From the NCBI GenBank assembly GCA_003255025.1, contig QANY01013656.1, forward strand, positions 1,177,316 through 1,241,315: a stretch of DNA of 64,000 nt, read 5' to 3'. A model generated the notes under the pieces. The model saw only the letters and a program-made list of their open reading frames with translations. It searched no databases and had not been told where the DNA came from. Source of the stretch: Datisca glomerata (lineage: Eukaryota > Streptophyta > Magnoliopsida > Cucurbitales > Datiscaceae). The position numbers and the translations under genes were made by a program. The number at the start of each line of letters is the position of its first letter. Position 1 is the first letter of the stretch. Shown here piece after piece: positions 43,114 to 55,679 of the stretch.

Positions 43114-46100
43114 GCTTTTATTCTTCAATCAAACTTCACACAATTTTCCTCTCTCCGGCACAGTCTTACATAAATATCACATATCATAATTATAAGTATC
43201 CAGGAACTAACAACACGGGTTAACACAGTAATATAACTACACCTTAAAGACTGAAAACCGAGTCATAGTATCCCCAACCTACTAGATTTGATACTCTTTA
43301 AAAAAATGTGTAGTATTCTGATCGTGTTGCAGTCCTTTAAGCTTTCCTTCTGGTTTTTTGTCATAAGTTACACTACGGTCCCCCACCTTCAATCTTTGTT
43401 ATGTTGACACGTAAATATTATGGATGAGTGGTCACCTGAGAAGCCCCAGGTTTGCTCAGGTGTACAGCTTGGCCTTGTCTCCTCTCTCGATCGCTTCTTG
43501 GAAGCATTTAGTCTAAGACCAACTTGAGCTTATTTTTGTTTTAATTGTTTTTCCTTTTCAGGTTTATAAGAAACTTTTTTCCCTTACAAAAATTATTTTC
43601 TTCTTAATTTTCCTATCTTGTAAGACTACAGTTTCTGGTGCTAAAATTTTAGAAATAGTTCTTAATAGTTCATGTTTTTCTTGAATTAAAAATTTATACC
43701 ACTCAATTTTTGTTTTTATTTCAATTTCTATTTAGTCTTACGGTCGTTTTCTCTGTTAATATTACATTATTATGTGCTGACAAGGACATTGTTTGCGTAC
43801 ATGGATGATAACTTGAATTAAAAAAATGAGCATATACTAATAGAAAATTAATCAATATCTATATCTGTGCTATATTATAATGAACTTAAAGGGAGAAAAT
43901 TAACATATGTTTTTATCCTTTAAGCTCCAGCTTCAAGTATAGTATAAATCAAACTCTTCACATATTTTACATGTCATTGATTACATAATAGAGTTTTATT
44001 AAAAATTTATAAATTAAATATATTTTCATAATATTATGTAATCTATAAAGTTGTGAGATCATTTTATCCAATAAACATTTATTTTCAGATAATAATTATT
44101 TTTTTTGTTAGCAAACTTAATATTGATGTTATGTATTTTATGTTATTAGAAAACTGAAATTCATATAAATTCAAAGAAAGATGTTAATAATGTCATAATA
44201 TTACTAATTATGAACATCAATGTCCATAAAAATGAATTTCAAGATTTTTGTATACAATTAATATTTATTTTTCAGTTAATATTAAATTTTTGTTTTCAAA
44301 TTTCGAAATTGATATGTAGTTAGAAAAATAAAATTCACACGAATTTCAAGCAGGATGTTAATATATTTCGAATAAGAAGAATCACATATTTATGATGTAA
44401 TAATTTCTTAAGAGTATGAAAAATTGATTAAATAAAATCCTATTATGTATTAGTTAGTCAAAGAGCAATACATTTCAAATACTAAATTTTGAAATTAACA
44501 CGTCTTACTTTGTATGCATCATATTTATGCAATAAACAACTTTGTATATACAAAAAAGTTTGTTCTTGAATTTCTTAGTTGTCACTGCACAATTAATTTT
44601 ATATGTAACGCTCAAGATACATTATTTGAATATAGTGAAAAAACTGACGGGTGGAACAAAATAAAACAAAAAATGAAAATTGACGTGTATAAGTGTTAAA
44701 AGAAGTTCAGGAACCGTTTAGAAATACATTTGAAAGATCATATTGTCTAAAGTGCGTTTTCCCTATTTTTTTTTCGGGTCTAAACTTGGAAAAGGAAGAC
44801 GAATTAAGTTGATAAAACCGTGTAATTTTAGGACGATCAAGTTGTAGATAAGTTTTATTCGACTCCGATTGTTATACAAATTATTCATTAGTTAATTGGT
44901 AAAATTGTCACAAAAAATGTTAAAAACTCAATTAAGAATATATATACATTACTAAGATAAACTTAGTTCTAAAATTGATAAATCTATAATTATTAGAAGG
45001 TAAATAAGGCATAGAATCATGACAAAGTCAAAGAAGCTGAAGGATAAATGGTTCAACTGCTCAATGATCACCGACGTTTGTACTGATCAGTTGGCCCATT
45101 TTACAATCATCTTCTCACGTGGAAGTTCAAACTGCATGTCTGGCTTGGAATCTCTGTGACTCTTTCAAACCGACCCTTTTCATGGTAATATATTTAATTT
45201 ATATGGCCCCTCCTATAAAACGATTCTAATAAATAATATTACAAGGGTGCTTATTTTCTAATTACATGAAATTGAGTTTAGAAGTGCGTCGGGAGTATTT
45301 TATATATTGAAAAATATTATTTTAAATCATATTTATTTAATATATGTTTTAAAGGTAAATTTTTTCAAGTATACAAAATATGTTATGAAATATATCAAGA
45401 GTAATTAAACTAAAATACCCAGTTAATAAGTATTAGCTAAACTAATGTTTTCGACTACCAAAGAACGTTTCTAAATAAACATTATTACACATAACTAAAG
45501 TGAGAGATAATGTGCTCTGATTTTAAAAGAATTATCATCATTTCTAATATAAGATTCATAAGATCGTGCATTGGACAAATTAGTTTGTCTTGGTTGATTG
45601 ACAACAAAAGTGAACAATCATGTGTAGTTTTTCCCATGTATGAATGGTTGGAAATAATAAATGTAAATAGTGAGTGATCATGTGATGGGTAGAAATAATA
45701 TATATGTTTGACTAAAGTACCAAGTGAATCATATGAAATGAATCTTTGACTTTCAATTACTGAAAAATTAATTAAGAAATTTTATTGGTTCAGTTCTTTA
45801 TTAGTATTTATTGTTTCAGTCAAATTATTCACTTCGGAAATCATGCAAGTGCTTCCACCTATTAGAAAAAACAAAGTCATTTTATTCCCAAGCTCAACCC
45901 ATCATCCATCGAGGATTTCAAGGGTAAATATTATTCCTCTACAGCTTGATAAGTAAATAAAAGCTAATTTATATTTGACAAAAAAAGAAAATTATTTACA
46001 TGACTCAGTGTTTCTCACTAACATTATCATCGTCATATATTTATAAATGCATACATACATATATATTTTTTGTAATAAAAATATTTTTACGCGAATTTCT

Positions 46101-46580
46101 TTATAAATATGTAAAAGAAATATATACTCCAAGACTCGACAAATTGTCTCCTACATTTGGTTAATCTAGTCAAGAAGTTTAATGTATGGGTTGACTCATT
46201 CTGTCCCAAACGTGCGGTTACACTTTTGATAACATGCTACTTACAATCTATATAAACTTTCTTTAATGTGAAAGACGTTAATTTCCTAATCAAGTTGTCT
46301 ATTGGAAGGCATTTTCTACATTAAGATTCTAAATACAAAATGCATATATAAGGGCATTTTAGTATTTTAGAGTTTTATTTTAATAATGAGAAGTATATTG
46401 AGACTGAAAGTCAGTAGAACATAATAAAAAACCGAATGCATGTATGTACGCGTAAGTATTAAAGATAGTAGACCGACTAATGTTATTAGCATATATAGTT
46501 ACGATGAGTCTTTCAGATGATTTATGATTTAGTTTTCGCAAAACTCTTGTGGGCCCTAAATATAAATTGTCTTGTTCAAT
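43110..46580. other. AT-rich intergenic DNA
   Basis: 3.5 kb with no supported gene or transposon end. The stretch 43380-43520 is richer in G+C and includes an imperfect inverted pair (CACCTGAG...CTCAGGTG). Confidence 0.5.
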
Positions 46581-46589
46581 TATAAATAG
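46581..46589 (+). promoter_or_regulatory. TATA box of the I9 propeptide gene
   Basis: TATAAATAG lies 100 bases upstream of the ATG at 46681 and is a perfect plant TATA box. It predicts transcription starting near 46612 with a ~70-nt leader. Confidence 0.7.
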
Positions 46590-46680
46590 CTACCTTATAT
46601 GAAGCTGAACCTTTTGTACATGATTCATACACCAACCACTGTGTAGGGAAAACAGAAAAGAATATCATATTGGAGTGTCA

Positions 46681-47086
46681 ATGGGAAGTACAAGAAGTGA
46701 ATCATATTTCGTTTTCATGAACTTTGATCCCGAATACGAGCGTCTTCGTACTGTCCGGTGAGTTCGACGATTAATTTATGTAGCCTTTGTATGTGAAATA
46801 TATGGTCTAATAATTGGTAATTTTTGCGTTTTTTAATAGAACAACCAAAGGAGCATATGAGCTTGATTTATACCTAAGTAGGAAACATGATGAGCTGCTG
46901 GAAAATAATCTTGAGGCTGGAAGCTACAAGAAGATATTGTCTTTGGTCATTGTTGATGGTTTTGCTGTTGAAATTACGGAAGAACAGGTAATGTCTCATA
47001 GTACTGATCTCTTATGGTTTTCTGGGTCTCTCTCTTTGACCATTTTCCCACTTAAATAAAAGTCAAATTTGTGTATATTTCATATA

Positions 47087-47179
<93 letters not shown>

Positions 47180-47294
47180 GCACACACTCACTCACTCACT
47201 CACTCTCTCTCTGTTGGTGAAAATGAAACAGGCCAATGTGCTTAGATCTGCAAAGGGAGTGAGGTTGGTGGAGAAGAATCAAGAGCTTGCTTAA
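46681..47294 (+). CDS. Subtilisin-propeptide-like (inhibitor I9 domain) small protein
   Basis: Three exons: 46681-46757, 46840-46987, 47232-47294. Introns are GTGAGT...TAG and GTAATG...CAG. The 95-residue product consists of a single inhibitor I9 domain: YFVFMNFDPEYERLRTVR (10-27 region), KHDELLENNLEAGSYKKILS, VDGFAVEITEEQANVLRSAK and GVRLVEKNQELA. In plant subtilases this domain is the N-terminal prodomain that folds and inhibits the protease. Stand-alone versions exist in plants (such as the Arabidopsis SPI-1 type), where they are thought to inhibit subtilases. There is no signal peptide, so it would start in the cytosol. The frame is intact, with a good TATA box and splice sites. It could also be a prodomain left from a broken subtilase, but no catalytic domain follows in the next kilobase. 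Confidence 0.87.
47092..47213. repeat. Compound (CT)n(CA)n(CTCA)n microsatellite in intron 2
   Basis: About 120 bp of pure dinucleotide/tetranucleotide repeat fills half of the 244-bp second intron of the I9 gene and ends ~20 bases before its 3' splice site. Confidence 0.95.
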
Positions 47295-49379
47295 AGGAGA
47301 CTTTGGTATTTTAGTGAGTAAAGGGGCACAAAAAGGTGGGTTTAATTATTTAAGTATTTTATGTAATTTATAGGAAAAATTGCTTATAAAATCAAGGGAG
47401 AGATCTATTAGTTGGATATGAAATGTACTTTGAAGAGATTATATGATTTTAAAAAGGGTACTTTATTAAAACGATTTCTTTGGTTATTTCATGTTCACAC
47501 ATTGAGATATTTTTTAGGTGTCTGTCTCATCTTCAAATGAGCATCTTGAAGTGAAATTAATTTTGTTCCCCTTTGTTGTTTTGTGTCTACATAATTTAGA
47601 CAGTGAAAGTTCTTCAATATTTATGAACATGTCTATGGGATTCTATCAAAACAAACAATTTTTTTTGTATGCAATTAATTAAATTATGATCACTTTTCGT
47701 CTATATATATGAAATAATTGCAAAGTCTAATGCATGGTCCTCACACATTGTCTTTATAACATCGTAAAAATAGTGTATTTGCTTAGTCAAGGTAATTAAA
47801 TGCATTCTTATATTAAACGAAGTGAATACATGACAAATGAAAAATTCTTGAGAATGTACATAGAAGAAAAACTATAGTCACACGTCATATTTAAATTTAA
47901 AATATCATTAGATTTATTACCGTTTCGGGTTTTACATCATCTCTCAAAATTTGATTGCAGACACAATATGGTGTTCGTTCAACGATTAGATGCGATTATA
48001 TTGTTATTACTGTGATTAACTTGTAAGATTTATTAAAGAATTTGTGGTCCTATACGGGACATTGACCCCACAAAGCAAAATTACAGACAAAGGGTGAGAG
48101 ATTCCTCTTCCTTCTATAATTAACGTGATAATTGGGAAAAAAGACAGTACAAGCTTGTTTAGCCACTTTTTCCAGTTAAGGTGAAAAAAGGGTACGGCTT
48201 ATATACTTGAAATTTTGCCTGTTTTGACAAAGTTAGAGCCAAAGCCTGTCATTGTGGGTCACCTGTGTCTCTGTCATCACATGCATCCTTTTTCGTTTTT
48301 CCTCATTTTTCCATGGTTGTAAGCCTAAACTATACATATGCACTCCAAAATTAATTTCAGCTTAAATTTTTTATATATAATTTTGTTGTTAGAATTTTTG
48401 GCGTGCCATATGGCAAACCATTATAATGATATTTTGGGTAATTATATCATCACACAAGTGGTAACTTAATAGATTTTTTGCATGACTTACATATTAGTAG
48501 CTACATTTACAGTCACACTGTTAATTGAGTATTTGTTTTATTGGAGAAGTGAAATCGACAATAAAGATGTGTATATTGTTAGAAAAATAGAGATAGATAG
48601 ATTATATGTGTTGAGTGGTAAGAAAAATTTATATGCATAGATGTATAATGAGAATGTAATCATCCTAGACTGAGCCTATGTATGTCTAAACAATTAAACA
48701 TGTGACCATATGAGAAATAACAAACAATGAAATAGTATTACGAACATTAGCAATTTTATCCGTCTTAACTTATGCTAAATGTGTGATGGAAAGTATTTCC
48801 CATAAAAGATATAATAAGATGAGAAAATCCTTGATAAAACATTAGAATAATCCTATTTCAAGTTTTCATTATGTGCGATTTTGCCTTCACCCTGAACGAA
48901 AAAAATTAAAATGCAAAGAACGTGTATTTGGGGATATTAATCACTCCCATTCAAAGAAAAAATACAACTTTTTTCCTTATTACACAGGGTTGCCCTACAA
49001 CGAGACTTTTTAGGTTCGATATTCAACTATATCTCATTGTTTAGGCCTTGTTGTTCATTCATTGGATTATGACCCCCTTCTTTTATAGGGCATAAAACGA
49101 GAATGTTTTTAGATCTAACATTTTTGCTGGCTGGGTGGGAGCCCATTATCTTGGCGCAGTTTTTAGTGGCAAAGCCATATCCTTAAACTTCGTGACAAGG
49201 GAAAATACTACTCTGGTGTGGACAATTTATTCTTTAAGACCATACCGGACGCAATACTGAAGAAGTGTCTCATGCAAAATGTTCTCTTGAATAGACACTT
49301 ATACTTCCTCCTACAACTAGATAGGGAGACACATTTTCCGCGTGCTAATGTTACATATTAGACCAGTTTAATGTTTATA
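47295..49379. other. Intergenic DNA downstream of the I9 gene
   Basis: No gene recognised. The stretch 49010-49350 is less AT-rich and may belong to an older repeat, but no frame or terminus identifies it. Confidence 0.5.
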
Positions 49380-49463
49380 TGTTAAAGGGAGTTAGTTGTT
49401 AGACTCTTATTAGAAGTTTCTAGTTATCTCTTAATAAGTATTATATACATTAGCATCTTAGTT

Positions 49464-50170
49464 ATGGCTGCAACAAAATCCATTTCTTCTTCTCCAGAAA
49501 ACTCCAATTCCTCTTTTCTTACTATCAGTAAAGAATTTCATTCACATTCTCCTATTTTTCTTCTTTCTTATATATGTAATTTAATTTTCATGAGACTTGA
49601 CTCAACCGACTTTGTCATTTGGAAATAGCAAGTAACTTCAATTCTTGAAGCACATTCTCTCTTTGGATACATAGATGGCTCGATAAAATTTCCTTGCAAG
49701 TTTCTCAAATATGACAAAGGGGTTTTCACATCTTACGTCAATCCAAAGTTGGATAAATGGATAGGTCAAGATCATACCCTTATGATACTGATCAATGCCA
49801 AACTATCACCAATGACATTGTCCTATATAGTAGACTGTAAAACCTCAAGAGAAGTCTGAGAATCCTTCAAGAGAAGATTCACCTCCATATTAAGAAGCAA
49901 CATCTTTAAATTGAAACTAGAGATTCAATATATATCAAAGAAAGCCACACAGAATATTGACTGCTACCCTAAGAAAATAAATGAGTTGAAAGATAAACTT
50001 GCTGCAGTTTTTATCAACTTGGAGGATGGAGATATGTTAATTTATACAATCAATGGTCTCCTAAGTGAGTATAACACCATGAGGAACTCAATTCGTATAA
50101 GAGTTGGGCATTTATCACTGAAGAACTTCATGTTCTACTTAAAGTAGAAGAAAAATTCTTCGATTCTCAA
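49464..50170 (+). pseudogene. copia gag polyprotein N-terminus
   Basis: MAATKSISSSPENS starts at 49464. LDSTDFVIWK then a stop, VTSILEAHSLFGYIDGS and ILINAKLSPMTLSYIVDC, and an open stretch 49911-50147 (DGDMLIYTINGLLSEYN) match the UBN2-type copia gag. A Gly/Arg-rich patch (NNRGRGFRCFRGG) follows near 50240. Confidence 0.88.
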
Positions 50171-51019
50171 CAGAAATAACAAGGTAGCCTCTTTCAAACT
50201 ATTTCTCTCCTAGCAGCTTACAATCTGAATTCTAACGGAGGCAATAATAGAGGTAGAGGCTTTAGATGCTTTAGAGGTGGTAGGTCTAACTTTGACAAGT
50301 TTAATTCAGGGAAAGGATGAAAAATGTAGAATTATCATCACTCACCACTACTTTCAGTCTTGGGAGCCCCACCATCACAAAATGTTCAATCTTTAAACAA
50401 GAAGGAAGTTAACTTCCTGAGATGCATGGTAATTCTCAGAAAACTGAAGTTCAATATCACAAGACTGGACATAGTACAGTAGATTGCTACCCACCATATG
50501 AGTTTTTCATATCGAGGTAAGAGACCTCCCTCTAGTATCACAGCAATGGCAGCAACGATGACAATGATATCATAGCCAACATATACACAGATTTGGCTTA
50601 TAGTTACAGGCTATGACGCTCATATTACCCTTGGGTTGAGTAATCTTTTTTCCTCCTCTGAATATAATGGTGGAGACAATGTTGTTGTAGGAAATTGGCA
50701 ATCTTTGCCTACTCACACATGTTCAAACTTAACACTTTACATCTTCTCAAATTTTCCCTTATCTCAAGTATATTGTGTTGCTCAAATCTCCTCAAATATT
50801 TGTATCTTTTATTAATTTTGTCTAGATAATAATTGTATTTTCATTTTTGATGCACCTTTCTTCCTAATTCAAGATAAAGCTTCAAGCCAAATTCTACACA
50901 ATGGTCCTAGTGTGAATTGTTTACATCTGATACTCTCTTGTTTATCTAAATCAACATCCTCATCATCATCATCTACACAGTAGCATTTCTTGGTACACAA
51001 ATATCAGACTCTACACGTC

Positions 51020-51520
51020 ATGCTAGACTTGGACACCAATCTATTATAGTATTTAAGCAAATATTTGATAAAGCATGACTACCTAACTCTCTTACTTCTT
51101 TTTCTGATTCTGAATCTTGTGTGTGTAAAAGTTGTAGTATAATGACAAAACTATCTTTTTCCTTGTCTCAATCCATCAAGATATACCAGGATCATCCCCT
51201 TAGTTCAGATATAAGATGTTTTCCATGTTTTTTTTAAAGGTTTAAACCATTTGTAGACAACTCATTCTCTGCAAGGATTAAAACTCTTAGGACATATGGT
51301 GGAGGGGAATACATTGGTTTACAATTTAAAGCCTATTTATAAAATCATGGCATGTCACACCAAAAAATCATGCCCTTACAATCCAAAATAGAATGTAGTA
51401 GCACAAAGAAAACATAGACATTAAGTAGGAACAACACTTACCTTACTTCACACTACTTCACTCCCTTTTAAATTTTGGAACTATGCATTTGTCTCAACTA
51501 TATTCTTAATTGATAGAATG
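51020..51520 (+). pseudogene. copia integrase fragment
   Basis: HARLGHQSIIVFKQIF begins the GAG-pre-integrase/HHCC part; C-x2-C is present (CVCKSC). RTYGGGEYIGLQFKAYL and HGMSHQKIMPLQ follow from the DDE core, where the catalytic D of S-D-x-G-G-E-Y is missing. Several stops. Confidence 0.8.
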
Positions 51521-52059
51521 CCTAGTTCAACACTTCAACATATTTCTTCTTTTGAAAAAATACCTTGATTATAACCATATTTACTTCTAGACATGTAGTT
51601 TTTTATGACAATTTGTTCCCATATACACAACAAGCCAAGAAACCTATTGGCGAGTCACATAATTCTATAATTACATCATACTTCATTATTTCATTTTTTA
51701 CTGTAAATGTCAACTCTTTTAGTCATCCATCTGATACTATACCTTCATACACTCATGACAAAATTACTCATATATCTCAGCCAAGAACAATCCCACATAG
51801 CAGTACCCTTACTAATATGCATATTGATGCAAATTAATTTTATGATATTTCAACTGCTTCAACTATTGATCTCCATATACGAACAATCAAACTGCTAGGC
51901 CTGGTACTGTATCTAGTATTCCTCCCTTTCAAGCCTCTCATGTTATGCGAACTAGATTAAAATCTGGTATATAAAAAGGCATTTCTTGCCTCTGATTCTT
52001 CAGTTATATGTTTGAACTTACTTTTTTTCCACACATAAAGAATTCTAGCTTGGACTAAA

Positions 52060-52800
52060 GCTATGTCAGTGGAGTTTAATGCATTATTAGCTCAGCAAAC
52101 ATGGACCCTAGTTCCCTTGTCTCCTAACAAAAATTTGGTAGGTTGTAAGTGGGTGTACAAACTTAAGTACAACCTTGATGGCATAATAGTAAGACATAAG
52201 GCTAGACTAGAAACCAAGGGCTTTCATCAATAACCAGAGCTTGATTATGATGAAACCTTTAGTCCAGCATTTAAGAAACCAACTGTGAGATTCCTTTTAT
52301 CATTGGCAGCACAATATGGTTGGCCTCTAAGGCAATTGGATGTGAAGAATGCCTTTTTGTATGGAGTATTGAAAGAAGAGGTTTATATGACTCATCCTTC
52401 AGGTTTATGAATCCTAGCTATCTTAACCACATTTGTAAGCTCCATAAGTCACTTTATGTGTTGAAGTAGGCTCTTAGATCATTGGCAGCATAATATGGTT
52501 GGCCTGTAAGGCAATTCGATGTGAAGAATGGCTTTTGGTATTGAGTATTGAAAGAAGAGGTTTATATGACTCATCCTTCAGGTTTATGAGTCCTAGCTAT
52601 CTTAATCATGTTCGTAAGCTCCATAAGTCACTTTGTGGGTTGAAGCAGACTCTTAGGTCATTGTTTGACAGGTTTACAACTCATCTTCTCACACTTGGTT
52701 TTGTTGGCTCACAAGCTAATACTCAGTGGAAATAATTCAACCTATATTGATAAACTAGTTGAAACCTTGTAGCAAAAATTTGAAATGACAGACCTTGGAC
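52060..52800 (+). pseudogene. copia reverse transcriptase with internal tandem duplication
   Basis: QQTWTLVPLSPNKNLVGCKW, VYKLKYNLDGIIVRHKARLE and [20 protein letters not shown] are RVT_2 motifs. A 177-bp block containing [20 protein letters not shown] is present twice, starting at 52304 and 52481, each with its own substitutions and stops. Confidence 0.9.
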
Positions 52801-53189
52801 CCCTTAAGTATTATTAGGTTTTGAGATCAAGTCTACTTCTACTGGTATTTTTATGAATAAAAGGAAATATGCTAAGGACCTTTTGTTGAAGGATCGAATG
52901 TTAGAGGCCAAACCATGCCAATCTCCACGCTTTACCAAAACACTTGTCTATAGTCATGTTGATTCTCCCCCTCACATGTCACTTTATATAAAAGCATTGT
53001 TGGATCTCTCTAATATCTCAGCTTTACAAGACCTGACATAAGTTTTGTTGTGAATAGAGTACGTGAGTTGATGCATGCCCCCGCTTCTTCTCACTTTGAT
53101 GTTGTAAAAAGGATTTTGAGGTATATAGTAGGAATAAGTGTGTTTTAAACTTGATTCATTACATCTCCAAGCCTTTAATAATGCAGATT

Positions 53190-53646
53190 AGGCTAGTGAT
53201 CCCTTATACAAAAAGGTCACTACTGGCTATATCAAATTTTTAGGCTCCAATCCTGTTTCATGAGTGTAAAGAAGCAAGTCACAGGAGTAAGATCATATAC
53301 AAAGGTTGAGTATAAAGCCTTAGCTGACACTGCGATGAACTCTCCTGAATTTCAGATAAATTCTATGTGACTTGAATGTTTACGAGACACAACCACCTAT
53401 ATTATGGTGTGAGAGCATTTCTGCCATTGCTCTTGCTCCTAATACTATGCTTCATGCTCGTACCCAATATATAGAGATTGACTTTCATTTTATTGGAGAG
53501 CGTGTGATAAAGAAAGACCTTATTGTCAAGCATTTTCCATCTAGCTTGTAGATTTTTAATCTGTTTACAAAGCCCCTTTGTACACCTCAATTCAGCTTTC
53601 TCAAAGATAAACTTATTCTCATTCCTGGCATAAGTTTGATGGGGTA
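53190..53646 (+). pseudogene. copia RNase H fragment and 3' untranslated end
   Basis: RSYTKVEYKALADTAMNSPE matches the S-S-A-E-(A)-E-Y-x-A-L block of copia RNase H. It ends at a purine-rich TTTGATGGGG just before the 3' LTR. Confidence 0.75.
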
Positions 53647-53830
53647 TGTTAAAGGGAGTTAACTGTAGGAAGTTAGTTGTTAGAATGGTATTAGAAATTA
53701 CCAGTTATCTCTTAATAAATAGTATATATAATAGTTTAATTGTACTCTGCTAGTTAATGAAAAACTTAACCATTTTCTCTCTTTCTTCTTATTCTCTCTT
53801 TCGTTTGTTCTTGTATCAGTCTTGAACACC
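53647..53830 (+). repeat. 3' LTR of the decayed copia element (right limit uncertain)
   Basis: Starts TGTTAAAGGGAGTTAACTG. Only the first ~110 bp can be matched to the truncated left LTR, so the right boundary near 53830 is a guess. Confidence 0.55.
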
Positions 53831-54545
53831 TTTTCACTTTCATTCTAATCTTCTTCGTTAAATACATCATTTTTTATTAGATATTTGAATTTGACTTATT
53901 CATTATGAATTAACGAGCTAGATCCATCAAACAAATGTGTATGCTCAAAACTCAAGAGAGAGAATCATGACAAATCTTTAGATTTAATGTAAATTGATGT
54001 TAAGACAGAGCCCCATACATGTAGCTTAATTTTCAACCGTTGAATCCCTAATGGGAACCGAACGGAAAGTCCAAAAGGATGATGAATATGTTGTATTCAC
54101 GTTAATTGAAAGTGAATGCAATCAAAAGCAAACACGTATGGGGTGAAGGTGCTCCAACACTTCAATCACTTCATCTTATGAATATAGAGTTTGGCTCTTA
54201 AAAGAGCACTGATAAGGCAAATGCAGTTAATGATTTTGCAAAGAATAAAGGATGTAGAGGATTTTAGGTCAATCCTAAAATCAAGATTAAAGGTCAATCC
54301 TACAGCATAATTCCCTCTGACATTCTCCAAAGTTTTCCCCTTTGAATTATATCCTCCAAATTGCATAATCTTCACATTGATGTGTCTCTCAAACGATTAC
54401 TGTGCTCGATAAGATTGGGATTCGTTTTTGTGGTATAAGTTTTAAAATTCAGTTTCCGGGCATTCGAACTAATATTCTACACTTACTTTACCCTTAATTT
54501 CAACAAATGATAGCGATTGTACTATATAATATTATGTGATTAACC
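53831..54545. other. Unassigned DNA
   Basis: A minus-strand 69-codon frame (54375-54166) has somewhat gene-like composition (MKIMQFGGYNSKGKTLEN) but no recognisable homology or splice context. Confidence 0.4.
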
Positions 54546-55260
54546 CCTTTGATATATCCATATTCTCTTCCAAAGTCCACACGAGAATACTCTTGGGTGT
54601 TTGGTGAAAGATTAAAGAGAGAACTTCCTTTTCACTATCATTAACTTTACAAATGATATAAATGAGAATATTTATACAATGAGAGAGAGCTAACAAAGTC
54701 AGTAGCTGTTGTTGACTTTCTAACTAAGCTTACACAAGATAGTGAAAAGTAAGTTGTTAGCTTACTAACTGATACAAACAGCTTGTAGGAATTCGTTTGG
54801 CTTACTAAGTTAGAACACTACTAACTTCACTAATATTTGGTGAATCAAACTGTGAGGTTATAGTGGTTGATCACTGGTCAATGTTGATATTATGCTTTGC
54901 TGTTTTCATTGTAGATAACTCTTCTTGTTTTGTCCATCTTTTACGTTTTTACTCAGACTTGTTTTGTTTTACGTGGAGATGCGTTCCTCGTAAACACGTA
55001 TTTTTCCTGTTAGTTATAACATATTTTTTAGTTAGAACACTACTAACTTCACTAATATTTGGTGAATCAAACAGTGAGGTTATAGTGGTTGATCACTGGT
55101 CAATGTTGATATTATGTTTTGCTATTTTTATTGTAGATAACTCTTCCTGTTTTGTCCATCTTTGACGTTTTTACTCAGACTTGTTTTGTTTTACGTGGAG
55201 ATGCGTTCCTCGTAAACACGTATTTTTCCTGTTAGTTATAATATATTTTTTAGTTACTAA
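54546..55260 (-). repeat. LTR-like sequence with a 222-bp tandem duplication
   Basis: On the minus strand the stretch 54760-54580 has a promoter-like TATAAATATTCTC, then a CT-rich leader and TCTTTCACCAAACACCC, a style seen in copia LTRs. A 222-bp block starting GTTAGAACACTACTAACTTC is present twice (54809-55030, 55031-55252) with few differences. No adjoining retrotransposon genes. Confidence 0.5.
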
Positions 55261-55679
55261 AAAATGAGATATACTATAATTACTCGAATCAAATTTTTTG
55301 AACTTCATCGTAAAAATTGTTGCACTTATATAAGAAAACATTACTAAAAACTAATAGCATGTTTTCTGTATGGTTCTAAGCATACCAACTAGTTTGGGCT
55401 TACGTGCGTATATAAGAAGAACAATCAAATTACTTTCCTTCACATATATTATATATGGCTGCACTGGCTCGAGATGGATATCATTATGCTAGCTAGGACA
55501 TGTATATATATATATATATATATATACAAAGTTCATCTCTTATCTTGCTTTACCCATAATGTTCAGTTCGGCCCAAACCAAAATATACATGATTTGATTA
55601 ATATATATTTTCGCTTTAAAGTTATAAGAGAGATCAAAACTTTTTTGTTTTATAGCAAAATGGTCGATGAGTTATGTTA
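55261..55679. other. AT-rich spacer with (TA)n
   Basis: A (TA)14-like tract lies at 55501-55528. No gene. Confidence 0.6.

Larger units (their letters stand above)
49380..53830 (+). mobile_element. Ty1-copia retrotransposon, heavily decayed
   Basis: Plus strand. LTR-like ends start TGTTAAAGGGAGTTA at 49380 and 53647 and match for about 80 bp (TAGTTATCTCTTAATAA); the left one is truncated at about 49463 and passes straight into gag. Order: gag (49464-50160), zinc-knuckle remnant, integrase (about 51030-51500), RT (52060-52800), RNase H (53190-53600). No primer-binding site was found, as expected with a truncated 5' LTR. It is much older or more damaged than the copy at 36-41 kb and belongs to a different lineage. 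Confidence 0.88.

Noticed and set aside
43380..43520. CACCTGAG...CTCAGGTG stem as a microRNA precursor
   Set aside because: The arms are short and near each other with a ~10-base loop, and neither resembles a known plant microRNA family.
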